A stretch of 64,000 nt of DNA from Ornatilinea sp. (GCA_018433975.1 JAHDQE010000033.1:1-64000), one strand, 5' to 3'; shown: positions 8,782 through 16,971, counted from the stretch's first letter. Made by a program: numbers and translations. The notes: generated by a model not told the origin, from the sequence alone.

Positions 8782-9189
8782 TTACTTCCTGCGTACCGGT
8801 TTGATATCCAGCACCGGGGTGCCGTTTACCGCGTCCAGGCCGGTCACCGTGAGGATGTTGCCTTCAATCTTGAGCAGGTCCACTTCAGTGACTCCGATGG
8901 AGTTGGGCCGGCGCGGGCTGCGCAGCGCAAATATTCCCTTTTGGGGCTGGTCGGGTTTTCCGCGCATGTGCTGGATCAGCTCGGTGCTTTCTCCTGCCAG
9001 ACGGTGAAAATAAAACACGATCAGGATCTGTTTGTGTTCTTCCAGTTTCCACAGTCCCTCCACCCATTCCGGTTTGAGGATGATACGGGATTCCAGAGTA
9101 CGGATCAATCCGGGTTCAAGCAGGTCATTGCAGGTGTTTTCGACATATCCAATGGGTTCAACGGTGAAGACGGGGTCTGACTGCGGCAT
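8782..9189 (-). CDS. trmO: tRNA (N6-threonylcarbamoyladenosine(37)-N6)-methyltransferase TrmO
   Basis: 135 aa, the length of the compact TsaA/YaeB (UPF0066) proteins. TrmO uses S-adenosylmethionine to methylate t6A37 in tRNA. The family signatures are clear: VEPIGYVEN at the start, then IVFYFHRL, ALRSPRRPNSIGVTEVDLL in the middle and DAVNGTPVLDIKPV at the end. These residues build the unusual beta-barrel SAM pocket. It lacks the C-terminal extension of the E. coli enzyme, as is common outside the gammaproteobacteria. Some members of the fold act on other substrates, so the exact modification is by homology only. Confidence 0.88.
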   Translation of the reverse strand: MPQSDPVFTVEPIGYVENTCNDLLEPGLIRTLESRIILKPEWVEGLWKLEEHKQILIVFYFHRLAGESTELIQHMRGKPDQPQKGIFALRSPRRPNSIGVTEVDLLKIEGNILTVTGLDAVNGTPVLDIKPVRRK

Positions 9190-9242
9190 GGTTTACCTCT
9201 GAGCTGGGATGGGGTAATTGTAGCCCTTGTGGTGATGGACGG

Positions 9243-10613
9243 TCAAGCGCCTGTCACGGTCAGAACCCGTGCCCAGCGCGGGGGAAGGTTTACTGCCAGC
9301 GCTTTGCCGTTTTCAAAAGGAAAGACATCGCCCGGATTGAGGATATCCACCAGGCAGCCCTGAGAACGGTCCGGAACCGGGAGGTCTATCGCGACAGGTG
9401 AATCGGAAGCGTTCAACGCGACCACCAGAATCTCTTCGGCAGAACGGCGGGCGAAAACCAACTGCTCATGGCTGATGTGTAACTGCCAGTAATCACCGTG
9501 CTGCAGAGCGGACGAACTGTGCCGGAGGCGCGCCAGGCGGGCAATTGCAGCCGGAAGCTCCGGTTGGGGGGCGGAACGGGCCGCTTCTTCCAGCGACAGA
9601 GCAGGACGCAGGGCCGCATCGGAGTGCGGCGTGCGCTTCCCGGTCAGCCCCCATTCGCTGCCGTAATAAATGGAGGGCACACCCGGCATGGTGAACAGCA
9701 GGGCGTACAGGGGATAAAGATGCGCGGACTCTTCAAGGGAACTGGCCACGCGGTCTACGTCGTGGTTATCGACGAAATTGTACAGGGGCAGCCCGCGGTA
9801 GAGACCTTGCGGACCGAACTGCCGGTTGAGCGCGTAAGCGATTTCAAAGTAATTGTGGTCGTTCAGGCTGGAGTAGAGCCCTTTGTAACATTCGTAATTG
9901 GTGACCGAATCGAGAATCTCCGGGTTGGCCCAGCGGCGGTAATCGCCGTGGATGATTTCACCGGTCAGCCAGAAATCCGGTTTCAGGCGGCGGGTGAAAG
10001 CGGCCAGTTCGCGCTGGAAATCCAGGCTGACGCAGTCCGCAGCGTCCAGGCGCAGGCCGTCAATGTGATAGGTTTCGATCCACTGTTGGACGGCGTTCAG
10101 CAAGTGTTCGCGGACCGCCGGATTATCCAGGTTGAGCCGCACCAGATCGTAATATCCGGCCCAGCCTTCATAGGTGAATGGATCCCCCATCAGGCTGCGG
10201 CGGGAGAAATCCAACCCGGTAAACCAGCTGCAATAGGGTGAGTTCTGCAGGTTCTGTTTCACATCCCGAAAAGCCCAAAAATCCCGGCCGACATGGTTGA
10301 AAACCCCATCGAGGATCAGCCGCATCCCACGCCGGTGGAGGTCTTCCGCGAGGGCGGCCAGGGTTTCATTGCTCCCCAGGCGGCGGTCCACCCAATAATA
10401 ATCGGCAGTATCGTAGCCGTGGCGAGTGGATTCAAACAGCGGGCCCAGGTAAAGGGCGTTCGCGCCCAGCCCCTGGATGTGGTCCAGCCAACCGTGCAGC
10501 TGCGCCAGACGGGGTGTGGCGGGGGCATTAAAGTCGTTCTGCGCAGGCGCGCCGCATAATCCCAGCGGATAGATATGGTAGAAAACTGCGTCTTGCGTCC
10601 AATGTGTAGTCAT
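9243..10613 (-). CDS. GH13 alpha-amylase family glycoside hydrolase
   Basis: 456 aa (beta/alpha)8-barrel enzyme of the cyclomaltodextrinase/neopullulanase type, acting on alpha-1,4-glucans. The four GH13 regions are intact: DGVFNH (102-107), GLRLDAAD with nucleophile D190, GEI with acid/base E219, and VDNHD with D285. There is no signal peptide, so it is probably cytoplasmic and works on imported maltodextrins. A TACCG-TT-CGGTA operator half way to the upstream tetR gene (10641-10652) matches the operator in front of tetR, so the adjacent TetR repressor very likely controls this gene. AGAGGA lies before the ATG. Transglycosylase or trehalose-forming activity cannot be excluded. Confidence 0.9.
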   Translation of the reverse strand: MTTHWTQDAVFYHIYPLGLCGAPAQNDFNAPATPRLAQLHGWLDHIQGLGANALYLGPLFESTRHGYDTADYYWVDRRLGSNETLAALAEDLHRRGMRLILDGVFNHVGRDFWAFRDVKQNLQNSPYCSWFTGLDFSRRSLMGDPFTYEGWAGYYDLVRLNLDNPAVREHLLNAVQQWIETYHIDGLRLDAADCVSLDFQRELAAFTRRLKPDFWLTGEIIHGDYRRWANPEILDSVTNYECYKGLYSSLNDHNYFEIAYALNRQFGPQGLYRGLPLYNFVDNHDVDRVASSLEESAHLYPLYALLFTMPGVPSIYYGSEWGLTGKRTPHSDAALRPALSLEEAARSAPQPELPAAIARLARLRHSSSALQHGDYWQLHISHEQLVFARRSAEEILVVALNASDSPVAIDLPVPDRSQGCLVDILNPGDVFPFENGKALAVNLPPRWARVLTVTGA

Positions 10614-10640
10614 AAAAAGGTCCTCTTATTTTTGTATACT

Positions 10641-10652
10641 TACCGTTCGGTA
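10641..10652. promoter_or_regulatory. putative TetR operator upstream of the GH13 gene
   Basis: TACCGTTCGGTA, a TACCG/CGGTA dyad with a TT centre. Read on the minus strand it is identical to the TACCGAACGGTA core at 11260-11271 in front of tetR. It lies 28 bp upstream of the GH13 start, just before a TATACA -10-like hexamer on the minus strand, so a bound repressor would block RNA polymerase. Confidence 0.75.
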
Positions 10653-10675
10653 TATTTGATCGATAAAAAAACGGT

Positions 10676-11248
10676 TTATGAATAAATGCCGTGGCTGAAC
10701 TGCTGCCGTGCGCGGTAAACGAGCTCGTTATTCAATGTTACGTCGCCGCTGAAGGAAAGGATAATGTAGGTGTTTATCATTCCCAGAAAAGTAGCGGCAT
10801 AAGCACGGTGGCGTTCACGCATGTTGCCGTGATCTTTGGCGGCTTTGCGGAACAACTCTTCCAGAATCTCATTTTGTTCGGCAATCAGACCGGCTGTGGC
10901 CTGGTGAGCTTCCGAATTGGGCGGGGCAAGCCGCATGGCCAGCAGCATACGGTAGAAAACCGGGCAGCGCTGCGCAAACTGGAAATAAGCTTCCATCACC
11001 TGCTGCAAAGACAGCGGGAGATTGTGGTGATAATCTGCGGCCGAATGGAGGTTTTCCAGAAGTTCGCCGCTCCTGCTGTTCAGCAGAGCGTCCAGCAGCC
11101 CGCGCTTGCTGCCGAAATAGTGGTACAGGGTCGGTTTGGTGACCCCGGCCGCTTCGACAATTTCCTGCACGCCGGTAGCATCGTATCCCCGGGAGGTGAA
11201 CAGTTCCAGAGCCGTGTTAAGCAGGTGAGCGCGATTATCTGTGGACAT
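10676..11248 (-). CDS. TetR/AcrR family transcriptional regulator
   Basis: 190 aa from the ATG at 11248. The N-terminal helix-turn-helix is complete: LLNTALELFTSRGYDATGVQEIVEAAGVTKPTLYHYFGSK (given in two parts because of length: helix LLNTALELFTSRG, recognition region VTKPTLYHYF). The rest is a helical ligand and dimer domain with no obvious ligand. The start codon is the inner end of a 36-bp palindrome that also contains a TTGACA-17-TACAAT promoter, so the message appears to begin at or next to its ATG. The same operator core occurs upstream of the GH13 gene next door. It therefore probably represses itself and the amylase; a maltodextrin-related inducer is a guess. Confidence 0.9.
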   Translation of the reverse strand: MSTDNRAHLLNTALELFTSRGYDATGVQEIVEAAGVTKPTLYHYFGSKRGLLDALLNSRSGELLENLHSAADYHHNLPLSLQQVMEAYFQFAQRCPVFYRMLLAMRLAPPNSEAHQATAGLIAEQNEILEELFRKAAKDHGNMRERHRAYAATFLGMINTYIILSFSGDVTLNNELVYRARQQFSHGIYS

Positions 11249-11283
11249 GACAGCTATTGTACCGAACGGTATAATAGCTGTCA
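11248..11283. promoter_or_regulatory. 36-bp palindromic operator with divergent promoters for tetR and the lipoprotein
   Basis: Arms TGACAGCTATT (11248-11258) and AATAGCTGTCA (11273-11283) are perfect complements around TACCG-AA-CGGTA. On the minus strand TTGACA (11284-11279) and TACAAT (11261-11256) are 17 bp apart. On the + strand ATGACA (11247-11252) and TATAAT (11270-11275) are also 17 bp apart. The dyad thus covers both promoters, and the minus-strand -10 lies 7 nt before the tetR ATG. Confidence 0.85.
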
Positions 11284-11373
11284 AGGGGATATACAAAAAG
11301 GAACTTTTTGACGGCCGGACACGTATTATTAAGAGAATAGACATTTTTATGAATGTGAAAGTGAGGAAAGATA

Positions 11374-11862
11374 ATGAAAAAAATACGTGCAGGAATAGGC
11401 TTCCTGATGGTTTTGTGGTTGAGCGTTGGATTATCCGCCTGTGTGGATGGCCGGGCTGTGGATCCGGGTCAATCCGTCAGCAGTAACGATCCCCTGCCGC
11501 AGCCAACAGCCACACTGAATGAGGCGGATTATGAGATGGGAGAAATAAACGCGGTGGATGAGATTTCTCTCAATGTCATGGAATCCTTCCCACTCCAGGT
11601 CAGCGTGACGGTGCGGGGTAATCTGCCGGACGGATGCACCGAAATCGCCGAAAGCGAAGTCGAACGCGAGGGAAATGCCTTCACGGTGAAGATCACTACC
11701 CGCAGGCCAAAAGATGCGGTATGCACGCAGGCGCTGGTTCCTTTTGAAAAAAACATTCCTCTGGATGTTTACGGCCTCCCCGCGGGAACTTATACGGTTA
11801 AAGTTTATAACCAATCCGCGGAATTCAACTTTGATATGGACAACAGTCTGCCGGAAGAATAG
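11374..11862 (+). CDS. hypothetical lipoprotein
   Basis: 162 aa. Signal peptide with lipobox LSAC (Cys at about residue 22), then a Pro/Thr linker and a single beta-rich domain (about 55-155) with two internal Cys (GCTEI and AVCTQAL) that could form a disulfide. The pattern LPAGTYTVKVYNQSAEFNF suggests an Ig-like or beta-sandwich fold. I do not recognise the family. It begins about 90 bp downstream of the + strand promoter in the tetR palindrome, so TetR control is plausible; AGGAAAGATA is the likely binding site. Confidence 0.7.
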   Translation: MKKIRAGIGFLMVLWLSVGLSACVDGRAVDPGQSVSSNDPLPQPTATLNEADYEMGEINAVDEISLNVMESFPLQVSVTVRGNLPDGCTEIAESEVEREGNAFTVKITTRRPKDAVCTQALVPFEKNIPLDVYGLPAGTYTVKVYNQSAEFNFDMDNSLPEE

Positions 11863-12005
11863 GCAGACGGAACCCTGAACCGGCGGCGATTTGCGGCTGT
11901 ATTTTCCAATAAATTGCTCTATAATGAAGTATGGAATAGAAAACAGAGACTGTACTGCGCCCGGCGCGGGGGAACAGGAGTTATGCTTCAGGAAAGGATG
12001 AAGGT

Positions 12006-12611
12006 ATGACCGACGAAGAGCTGAAACAGGAAGAAGAAAAAGAAGTTAAGTTGAATATGATGGATTTTTACCCCAATTCACCCTGGGAGAAATTATTGGC
12101 CAAGCTGCCGATCCTTTCGTGGCGGATGGGGCTTGGGCCGGTTACCGGGCAGTTGTTCCTGGTGCTGACCAGCACTGGACGGAAGTCCGGCCTGCCGCGC
12201 CGCACGATGATAGAATATTCCCGGATGGGCGGAAAGAAGTACTCCCCCTGCGCGTTTGGAGAGCGTGCTAACTGGTACCAGAATATTGTTACAGACCCAC
12301 AGGTAACGATCCAGAGCGCAGATGGTACCGAGCGCATGAAAGCGGTCCGAGTCACCGAGGATAAGGAACTGCTGTCCCTGATTGAACATGGCCTGAGCAC
12401 CAATCCGATGATGCTCAAATGGTATTTCAATTCGCTAAAGATTGATTTTGAAAGCGAAGAAGATATTCTGGCCCATAAAGACAAGATTTTCTTCATCCGC
12501 TTTGACCCGGTGGAAGAGATCACCCCACCCGGCCTGGAAGTGGACCTGGCCTGGATCTGGCCGCTGCTGCTGTTGTTCTCCCTGGGAAGGCGACGAAAAC
12601 GCCGTAAGTAA
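12006..12611 (+). CDS. nitroreductase/deazaflavin (F420)-dependent oxidoreductase family protein
   Basis: 201 aa. The central part matches the split-barrel Ddn/F420H2-dependent reductase family: LTSTGRKSGLPRRTMIEYSR, then YSPCAFGERANWYQNIVTDPQVTIQ. These enzymes use reduced coenzyme F420 to reduce quinones or nitro compounds, so the host may make F420 (inference). Odd feature: the C-terminus is WIWPLLLLFSLGRRRKRRK, a short hydrophobic stretch followed by a basic cluster, which looks like a tail anchor and is not part of the family domain. No partner genes are adjacent. A terminator follows at 12635-12664. Confidence 0.82.
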   Translation: MTDEELKQEEEKEVKLNMMDFYPNSPWEKLLAKLPILSWRMGLGPVTGQLFLVLTSTGRKSGLPRRTMIEYSRMGGKKYSPCAFGERANWYQNIVTDPQVTIQSADGTERMKAVRVTEDKELLSLIEHGLSTNPMMLKWYFNSLKIDFESEEDILAHKDKIFFIRFDPVEEITPPGLEVDLAWIWPLLLLFSLGRRRKRRK

Positions 12612-12634
12612 TGGATTAACAATCGGGATAATTT

Positions 12635-12664
12635 CAAAGACTTCCGCGAACCCGGAAGTCTTTG
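12635..12664. terminator. terminator between convergent genes
   Basis: CAAAGACTTCC and GGAAGTCTTTG form a perfect 11-bp stem with an 8-nt loop and are followed on the + strand by CTTTTA. It lies between convergent stops at 12611 and 12691. Confidence 0.8.
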
Positions 12665-12690
12665 CTTTTAAGAAAAATGGTTCCACATGG

Positions 12691-13461
12691 CTAAAATCGC
12701 AGCGAAAGGCAGCTCAGCCCGCCGTCCATCTTCTCAAATTCGTCCATGGGCAGCGCGATGACCGGCAGACCCAGCGCTTCCAGTGCGGCCTGCATTTTGG
12801 GATAGCCCCACGGCATCAGGACGGTATCGTTGACCCGGATGCTGTTGGCGGCGTAGCTTTCTTCTTCTGGAACGCGGACCAGGTTGAAGGGTTGAAAGTC
12901 CGGGAGACCGGCAAAAGGCTGAACTGCGGCCAGATGACCATCCCCCAGGTAGGATATGCCGCTTTTGAGGTGCAGGATGCCGGGAATACCGGTGACCTCT
13001 ATAAATGAGGCCGTGAACCCTTTTGCTTTGAGGAACCCGGCCAGTTGTTCGGCCCCGGCGCGGTTGGTGCGCGCGGAAATGCCGATGAAGTAATGTCCAT
13101 CCGCTTCGCAGATGTCCCCGCCGTCCAGCGTGCCCGGCGCTTCAATCCGGCAAACGTCCTCAAAGAAGGCTGCCAGTGTACCGGCGATGGTATCTACTTC
13201 ACCCGCGCGGCTGGGTGCACCCGGTCGGGTGAGGACGGCCCGGCTTCCGGCGAGCACAGCCGTATCTTCAACAAACACCGAATCAGGATGGTCCGGGTCG
13301 GGGTCCAGCACCGTCAGTTGAAGCCCGCAGGCTTCCAGCGCTTTACAATAAGCGCGGTGCTGGAGGATGGCGGTATAGTAATCCGGCTCGCCAAGATCGG
13401 CTGTGGTCAGGCCCTGAGCAAAGTTGCGGCCGGGTGTGCGGACGATAGCATGACTGAACAT
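12691..13461 (-). CDS. dimethylargininase/amidinotransferase-fold protein (DDAH-like)
   Basis: 256 aa from the ATG at 13461, which has GGAGG 7 nt upstream; an upstream in-frame ATG at 13488 lacks one. It belongs to the pentein (guanidine-modifying) fold, closest to dimethylarginine dimethylaminohydrolase, which gives citrulline and dimethylamine. Visible residues: VRTPG near the start, SVFVEDTAVL with substrate-binding acidic residues, GTLDGGDI, the catalytic His in HLKSGISYL, and the nucleophilic Cys near the end (GGLSCLSLRF, C251). Arginine deiminase-like activity on another guanidine is possible. It stands alone between terminator and divergent gene. Confidence 0.85.
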   Translation of the reverse strand: MFSHAIVRTPGRNFAQGLTTADLGEPDYYTAILQHRAYCKALEACGLQLTVLDPDPDHPDSVFVEDTAVLAGSRAVLTRPGAPSRAGEVDTIAGTLAAFFEDVCRIEAPGTLDGGDICEADGHYFIGISARTNRAGAEQLAGFLKAKGFTASFIEVTGIPGILHLKSGISYLGDGHLAAVQPFAGLPDFQPFNLVRVPEEESYAANSIRVNDTVLMPWGYPKMQAALEALGLPVIALPMDEFEKMDGGLSCLSLRF

Positions 13462-13581
13462 GGAACAACCTCCGGGAATAAAGAGCATAAGGACGCCGCA
13501 TTCTATTTTACCTGCAAACCTTCCGGTGCCCTCTGAAATCCAGCTATAATATAAACAAAAATATCATTCCAGGGTATCTTC

Positions 13582-14901
13582 ATGCAGCTATTTATCGGTT
13601 CTGTGTTTGCCATCGTGATCTCTGCGCTGGCGTTTAAAACCAAAAGCCTCAGCGGCAGCGGTGCGATTGCGGCCGCGCTTCTCGGCACAGTGGTCTTTGG
13701 GCTGGGCGGGCTGGCGTGGGCCGTCCTCCTGCTCGGATTCTTTATCTCTTCCAGCGTCCTTTCCCAGTTCTTTGGCAAGCGCAAGAAAAAGCAGCTTGCG
13801 GAACAGTTTTCCAAAGGCTCTCAACGGGACGCCATGCAGGTGGCCGCCAATGGGGGCGTGTGCGGCGTGTTTGTGCTGGCGCACCTGGCTTTTCCCGAAG
13901 CCGCCTGGCCGTGGATGGGCTTTGCCGGAACGCTGGCGGCCGTCAACGCGGATACCTGGGCCACCGAATTGGGAGTCCTCAGCACAAGTACACCGCGTTT
14001 GATCACCACGCTGCAACCCGTTAAACGGGGTACTGCCGGCGCGGTGACCCTGGCGGGAACGCTGGCGGGACTGGGTGGTGCCCTGCTGATTGCCCTGCTG
14101 GCTGTGATCTCCTGGCCGGTTGCCGGCCGGCCGGTTTCTATTGGGCAGATTGTGCTTGTGCTGGTTATCATAGGCCTGGCCGGGCTGGCGGGCAGCCTGC
14201 TGGATTCGCTGCTGGCAGCCACCATACAGGCCATTTACACCTGTCCGGCCTGCCAGAAAGAGACGGAACACCATCCCACCCATTCCTGCGGCAGCCCGAC
14301 TGTCCTGAAACGCGGCTGGCCCCGGCTGACCAATGATTGGGTCAATGTGGCTTGCGCGGCTGCCGGAGGCCTGATCGCCTTGCTGGCGGGCCTTCTCTTT
14401 TCTTTTACAATCTCTGACACAGGAGGAAAATCGATGATGGAATTAACGATGACCACCTCAGCGTTTTCAGCGGAGCAGCCCATGCCGGCTGCTCTGACCT
14501 GCGATGGAAATAACAACTCGCCGGACCTGCAGTGGCAGGGTATCCCGGAAGGAACTCAAAGCCTGGCCCTGATTGTCGACGACCCCGACGCTCCTATTGG
14601 GCTGTTCGTCCACTGGGTGCTGTACAACATGCCGCCCACACTGGAGGGACTGCCTGCCGGAATCGGCAAAGATCCTCAGATTCCCGGCATTGGAACGCAG
14701 GGCGTGAACGGCTTCGGACGGACCGGATACGACGGTCCCTGCCCGCCGCGCGGCAACGCCCACCGCTATTTCTTCAAGCTGTATGCCCTCGACGCGGACC
14801 TCAAACTCCCCGAAGGATTGAAGGCCGGTGCCCTGGAAAAGGCTATGCAGGGCCATATCCTGGCGGAAGGGCAGATGTACGGCACCTACGCCCGCCAGTA
14901 A
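13582..14901 (+). CDS. DUF92 membrane protein fused in frame to a YbhB/YbcL (PEBP) domain protein
   Basis: 439 aa with two unrelated parts. Residues 1-280 are a DUF92 integral membrane protein (family that includes plant phytyl-phosphate kinase VTE6): several hydrophobic helices, NADTWATELGVLS, and the Cys segment YTCPACQKETEHHPTHSCG followed by LTNDWVNV. Residues 285-439 are a complete PEBP-like domain, with DPDAPIGLFVHWVLYNMP and YDGPCPPRGNAHRYFFKLYALD. At the junction AGGAGGAAAATCG precedes an in-frame ATGATG at 14434, a normal start site for a free-standing 155-aa PEBP protein. The two were probably separate genes that lost a stop codon between them, or both a fusion and an internally initiated product are made. 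Confidence 0.85.
   Translation: MQLFIGSVFAIVISALAFKTKSLSGSGAIAAALLGTVVFGLGGLAWAVLLLGFFISSSVLSQFFGKRKKKQLAEQFSKGSQRDAMQVAANGGVCGVFVLAHLAFPEAAWPWMGFAGTLAAVNADTWATELGVLSTSTPRLITTLQPVKRGTAGAVTLAGTLAGLGGALLIALLAVISWPVAGRPVSIGQIVLVLVIIGLAGLAGSLLDSLLAATIQAIYTCPACQKETEHHPTHSCGSPTVLKRGWPRLTNDWVNVACAAAGGLIALLAGLLFSFTISDTGGKSMMELTMTTSAFSAEQPMPAALTCDGNNNSPDLQWQGIPEGTQSLALIVDDPDAPIGLFVHWVLYNMPPTLEGLPAGIGKDPQIPGIGTQGVNGFGRTGYDGPCPPRGNAHRYFFKLYALDADLKLPEGLKAGALEKAMQGHILAEGQMYGTYARQ
14421..14436 (+). promoter_or_regulatory. internal ribosome binding site and start codon before the PEBP domain
   Basis: AGGAGG followed 8 nt later by ATG at 14434 (in frame, 284 codons into the fused gene). This is as good as the best binding sites in the window and decides that the PEBP domain can be made on its own. 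Confidence 0.75.
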
Positions 14902-14963
14902 CGGAGCGTACTGCTCCGGGCAGTTCCGGCATGCCCTCGTTACCCCATCTCTGAAAGGAATTC

Positions 14964-16193
14964 ATGCGGCAAAATCTTCACTCCGCACATCCCCGCGCTC
15001 TGAAAATCTATCTGGCTTATGAGGGCATTTCTTCCGGGCTGTTCTGGATGACCTTTGCGGTCTTCAGCGTTTATCACATCCAGATGGCCGGATTGAATCC
15101 GCTCCAGCTTGTGCTGTGCGGGACCGTCCTTGAAGCGGCTGTTTTTCTCTTTGAAATCCCAACCGGCATTGTGGCGGACCTGTATTCCCGCCGTCTGTCG
15201 GTCATCATCGGTACTGTTCTGATCGGAACCGGGTTTTTGCTGGATGGCAGTCTGCCGTTTTATATCCCCATCCTGATAGCCCAGGCTTTGTGGGGAATCG
15301 GATACACCTTTACCAGCGGGGCCCTTCAGGCCTGGATCACGGATGAAATCGGTGAAGAATCGGCAGGCGGCGCCTTTTTGCGCGGCGCGCAGTTCGCCCA
15401 ACTGGGCACATTGATCGGGGTGCTGGCCGGCACCGCTTTGGGGACCGTCCGGATTAACCTGCCGGTACTGTTGAGCGGCGGGTTGTTCTTTGCACTGGGA
15501 TTCTTTCTGATGCTGAACATGCCGGAAGACCACTTTGCGCCCACACCGCAGGAGGACCGTTCCACCTGGGGCAGTATGCTCCGCACCTTCCAGCAGGGAA
15601 TGGGGATGGTACGGCGGCGCCCGGCGCTGTTGAGCATCCTCGGTGCAGGGCTGATTTTTGGGTTATACAGCGAAGGGCTGGACCGTCTATGGGAAGCCCA
15701 CTTGCTGGAGCATTTTGTATTTCCGGCCTTCAATCCGGTGGTGTGGATTGGAGGCATTAAAGCTGTTTCGATGCTGGGCGCAATGATTGCCACCGGCCAG
15801 ATAAAGCACCGGGTCAATTTGAGCCGGATGAAGGCCCTGACCGGCACTTTGCTGGCGACCAGCGTGATCATCATCATAGCCTTGTTGGGCTTCAGTTGGA
15901 CGGGAAGTCTGGGATTGGCAACTGTGCTGATCATCGTGATCACCATTGTCCGGGAGGTCAATGCCCCGATCTACACGGCCTGGGTCAATCACCGTCTGGA
16001 TTCCAGCGTACGTGCTACGGTGTTCTCCATGAGCGGGCAGTTTGATGCCATAGGCCAGGTCCTCGGCGGACCGCCGATTGGGTTTCTGGCGCGTCAGGTG
16101 TCCGTACAAGCCGGGTTGACGGCATCGGGACTGCTGCTGGTGCCGGTGCTGTTCCTGCTCGGATTGAGCCGAAAAAATTATGCGGAAGAATAA
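14964..16193 (+). CDS. MFS transporter
   Basis: 409 aa, about 12 predicted membrane helices, the standard major facilitator size. The loop 2-3 signature is recognisable as GIVADLYSRRLSVIIG (GxxxDxxxRR). A long cytoplasmic loop with EDHFAPTPQEDRSTW separates the two halves. Resemblance is to the drug/multi-substrate type rather than to a sugar carrier, but the substrate cannot be read from sequence. GAAAGGAATTC precedes the ATG. The stop overlaps the next gene by 14 bp, so the two are co-translated. Confidence 0.85.
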   Translation: MRQNLHSAHPRALKIYLAYEGISSGLFWMTFAVFSVYHIQMAGLNPLQLVLCGTVLEAAVFLFEIPTGIVADLYSRRLSVIIGTVLIGTGFLLDGSLPFYIPILIAQALWGIGYTFTSGALQAWITDEIGEESAGGAFLRGAQFAQLGTLIGVLAGTALGTVRINLPVLLSGGLFFALGFFLMLNMPEDHFAPTPQEDRSTWGSMLRTFQQGMGMVRRRPALLSILGAGLIFGLYSEGLDRLWEAHLLEHFVFPAFNPVVWIGGIKAVSMLGAMIATGQIKHRVNLSRMKALTGTLLATSVIIIIALLGFSWTGSLGLATVLIIVITIVREVNAPIYTAWVNHRLDSSVRATVFSMSGQFDAIGQVLGGPPIGFLARQVSVQAGLTASGLLLVPVLFLLGLSRKNYAEE

Positions 16194-16611
16194 ATTTTTA
16201 CATCGAGTCATACGGGTGTTCCTCATCGGGGGAGCACTGTTTCTGGCGGCGGGATGCCGCCCATCGGAAGAGCGAGACCCGCTGCCAACTATCCTGGACT
16301 GCCCGTCCGAGGGCCTGCCGCCCTGTACCCGCCCGGTTTTACCGGAGGACCTCCTCGCAGGCTGCGCCGGTGAAAGCGCCCGCAGCCTCAGTGCCTATGA
16401 GGAACTGGCCCCTGACATGTCCTTTGAAGAAGTTTGCCGTCAGGCAGGACTGCCCGCCTGGGAGACCGGCAGTGGGTTAACTATTTTTATCTACCCGCTC
16501 GAAGACGGCTCGGAGGTGTGGCTGGGATTCCCCGGCGTATCCGGAGGACTGCTGTATGCGCTCCATGTTGAACGGGATGGAACGCAAACCGCGCTGTTTC
16601 CGATGGATTAA
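16180..16611 (+). CDS. hypothetical lipoprotein overlapping the MFS gene
   Basis: 143 aa. Signal peptide with lipobox LAAGC (Cys at about 26), then DPLPTILDCPSEGLPPC and a small domain ending GLLYALHVERDGTQTALFPMD. Cysteines in pairs (DCPSEGLPPC, AGCAGES, VCRQAG) suggest disulfides in the mature, exported part. No family recognised. Its start lies inside the last codons of the MFS transporter gene, which implies co-expression and perhaps a shared job at the membrane. Confidence 0.65.
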   Translation: MRKNKFLHRVIRVFLIGGALFLAAGCRPSEERDPLPTILDCPSEGLPPCTRPVLPEDLLAGCAGESARSLSAYEELAPDMSFEEVCRQAGLPAWETGSGLTIFIYPLEDGSEVWLGFPGVSGGLLYALHVERDGTQTALFPMD

Positions 16612-16708
16612 AACAATGCCTGGTTAAATGAGAACCCGGCTGCCCGTAATAAAAATGCTAAAAGAGGCTGATTTTGAGAGAATCCTTACAAAAATTTCGC
16701 TTGCCGGC

Positions 16709-16737
16709 TTGCATGTTTTCTGGTTGCATGCTATAAT
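16709..16737 (+). promoter_or_regulatory. strong sigma-70-type promoter of rho with extended -10
   Basis: TTGCAT (16709-16714), 17-bp spacer, TATAAT (16732-16737) with TGC immediately before it (extended -10). Start of transcription would be near 16744. Confidence 0.8.
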
Positions 16738-16971
16738 TTTTTTGCTTAAATCCCACGTGATCCTTTTCAAATACAGTGAATCGGCTTTCCCCTGCTGGTG
16801 GGCCCTGAGAATAAGCAGGGTTGGGCTCTTACTACCTTATCTTTCACAGCATGTTTCCTACTGAAGAGACAGCCTAACAAATGTTTAGCATAACCAGTCA
16901 GCCTTCAAACACGTGGCTATTTCGTTAACTGTCGTAAAATCCAAAACATTAAATTAAGAGATTATAAACAC
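16738..16971 (+). other. long rho 5' leader
   Basis: About 230 nt between the predicted transcription start and the rho ATG. It holds a CCCTGCT (16790-16796) / AGCAGGG (16814-16820) stem enclosing GGGCCC, and A/T-rich sequence afterwards. No conserved riboswitch core was recognised. Rho genes are often controlled by premature Rho-dependent termination in their own leader; that would fit a long unstructured leader here (inference). A 78-codon open frame in it has no support. Confidence 0.5.

Noticed and set aside
16628..16864. 78-codon open frame upstream of rho
   Set aside because: It overlaps the rho promoter (16709-16737) and lacks a binding site; its sequence is of low complexity.
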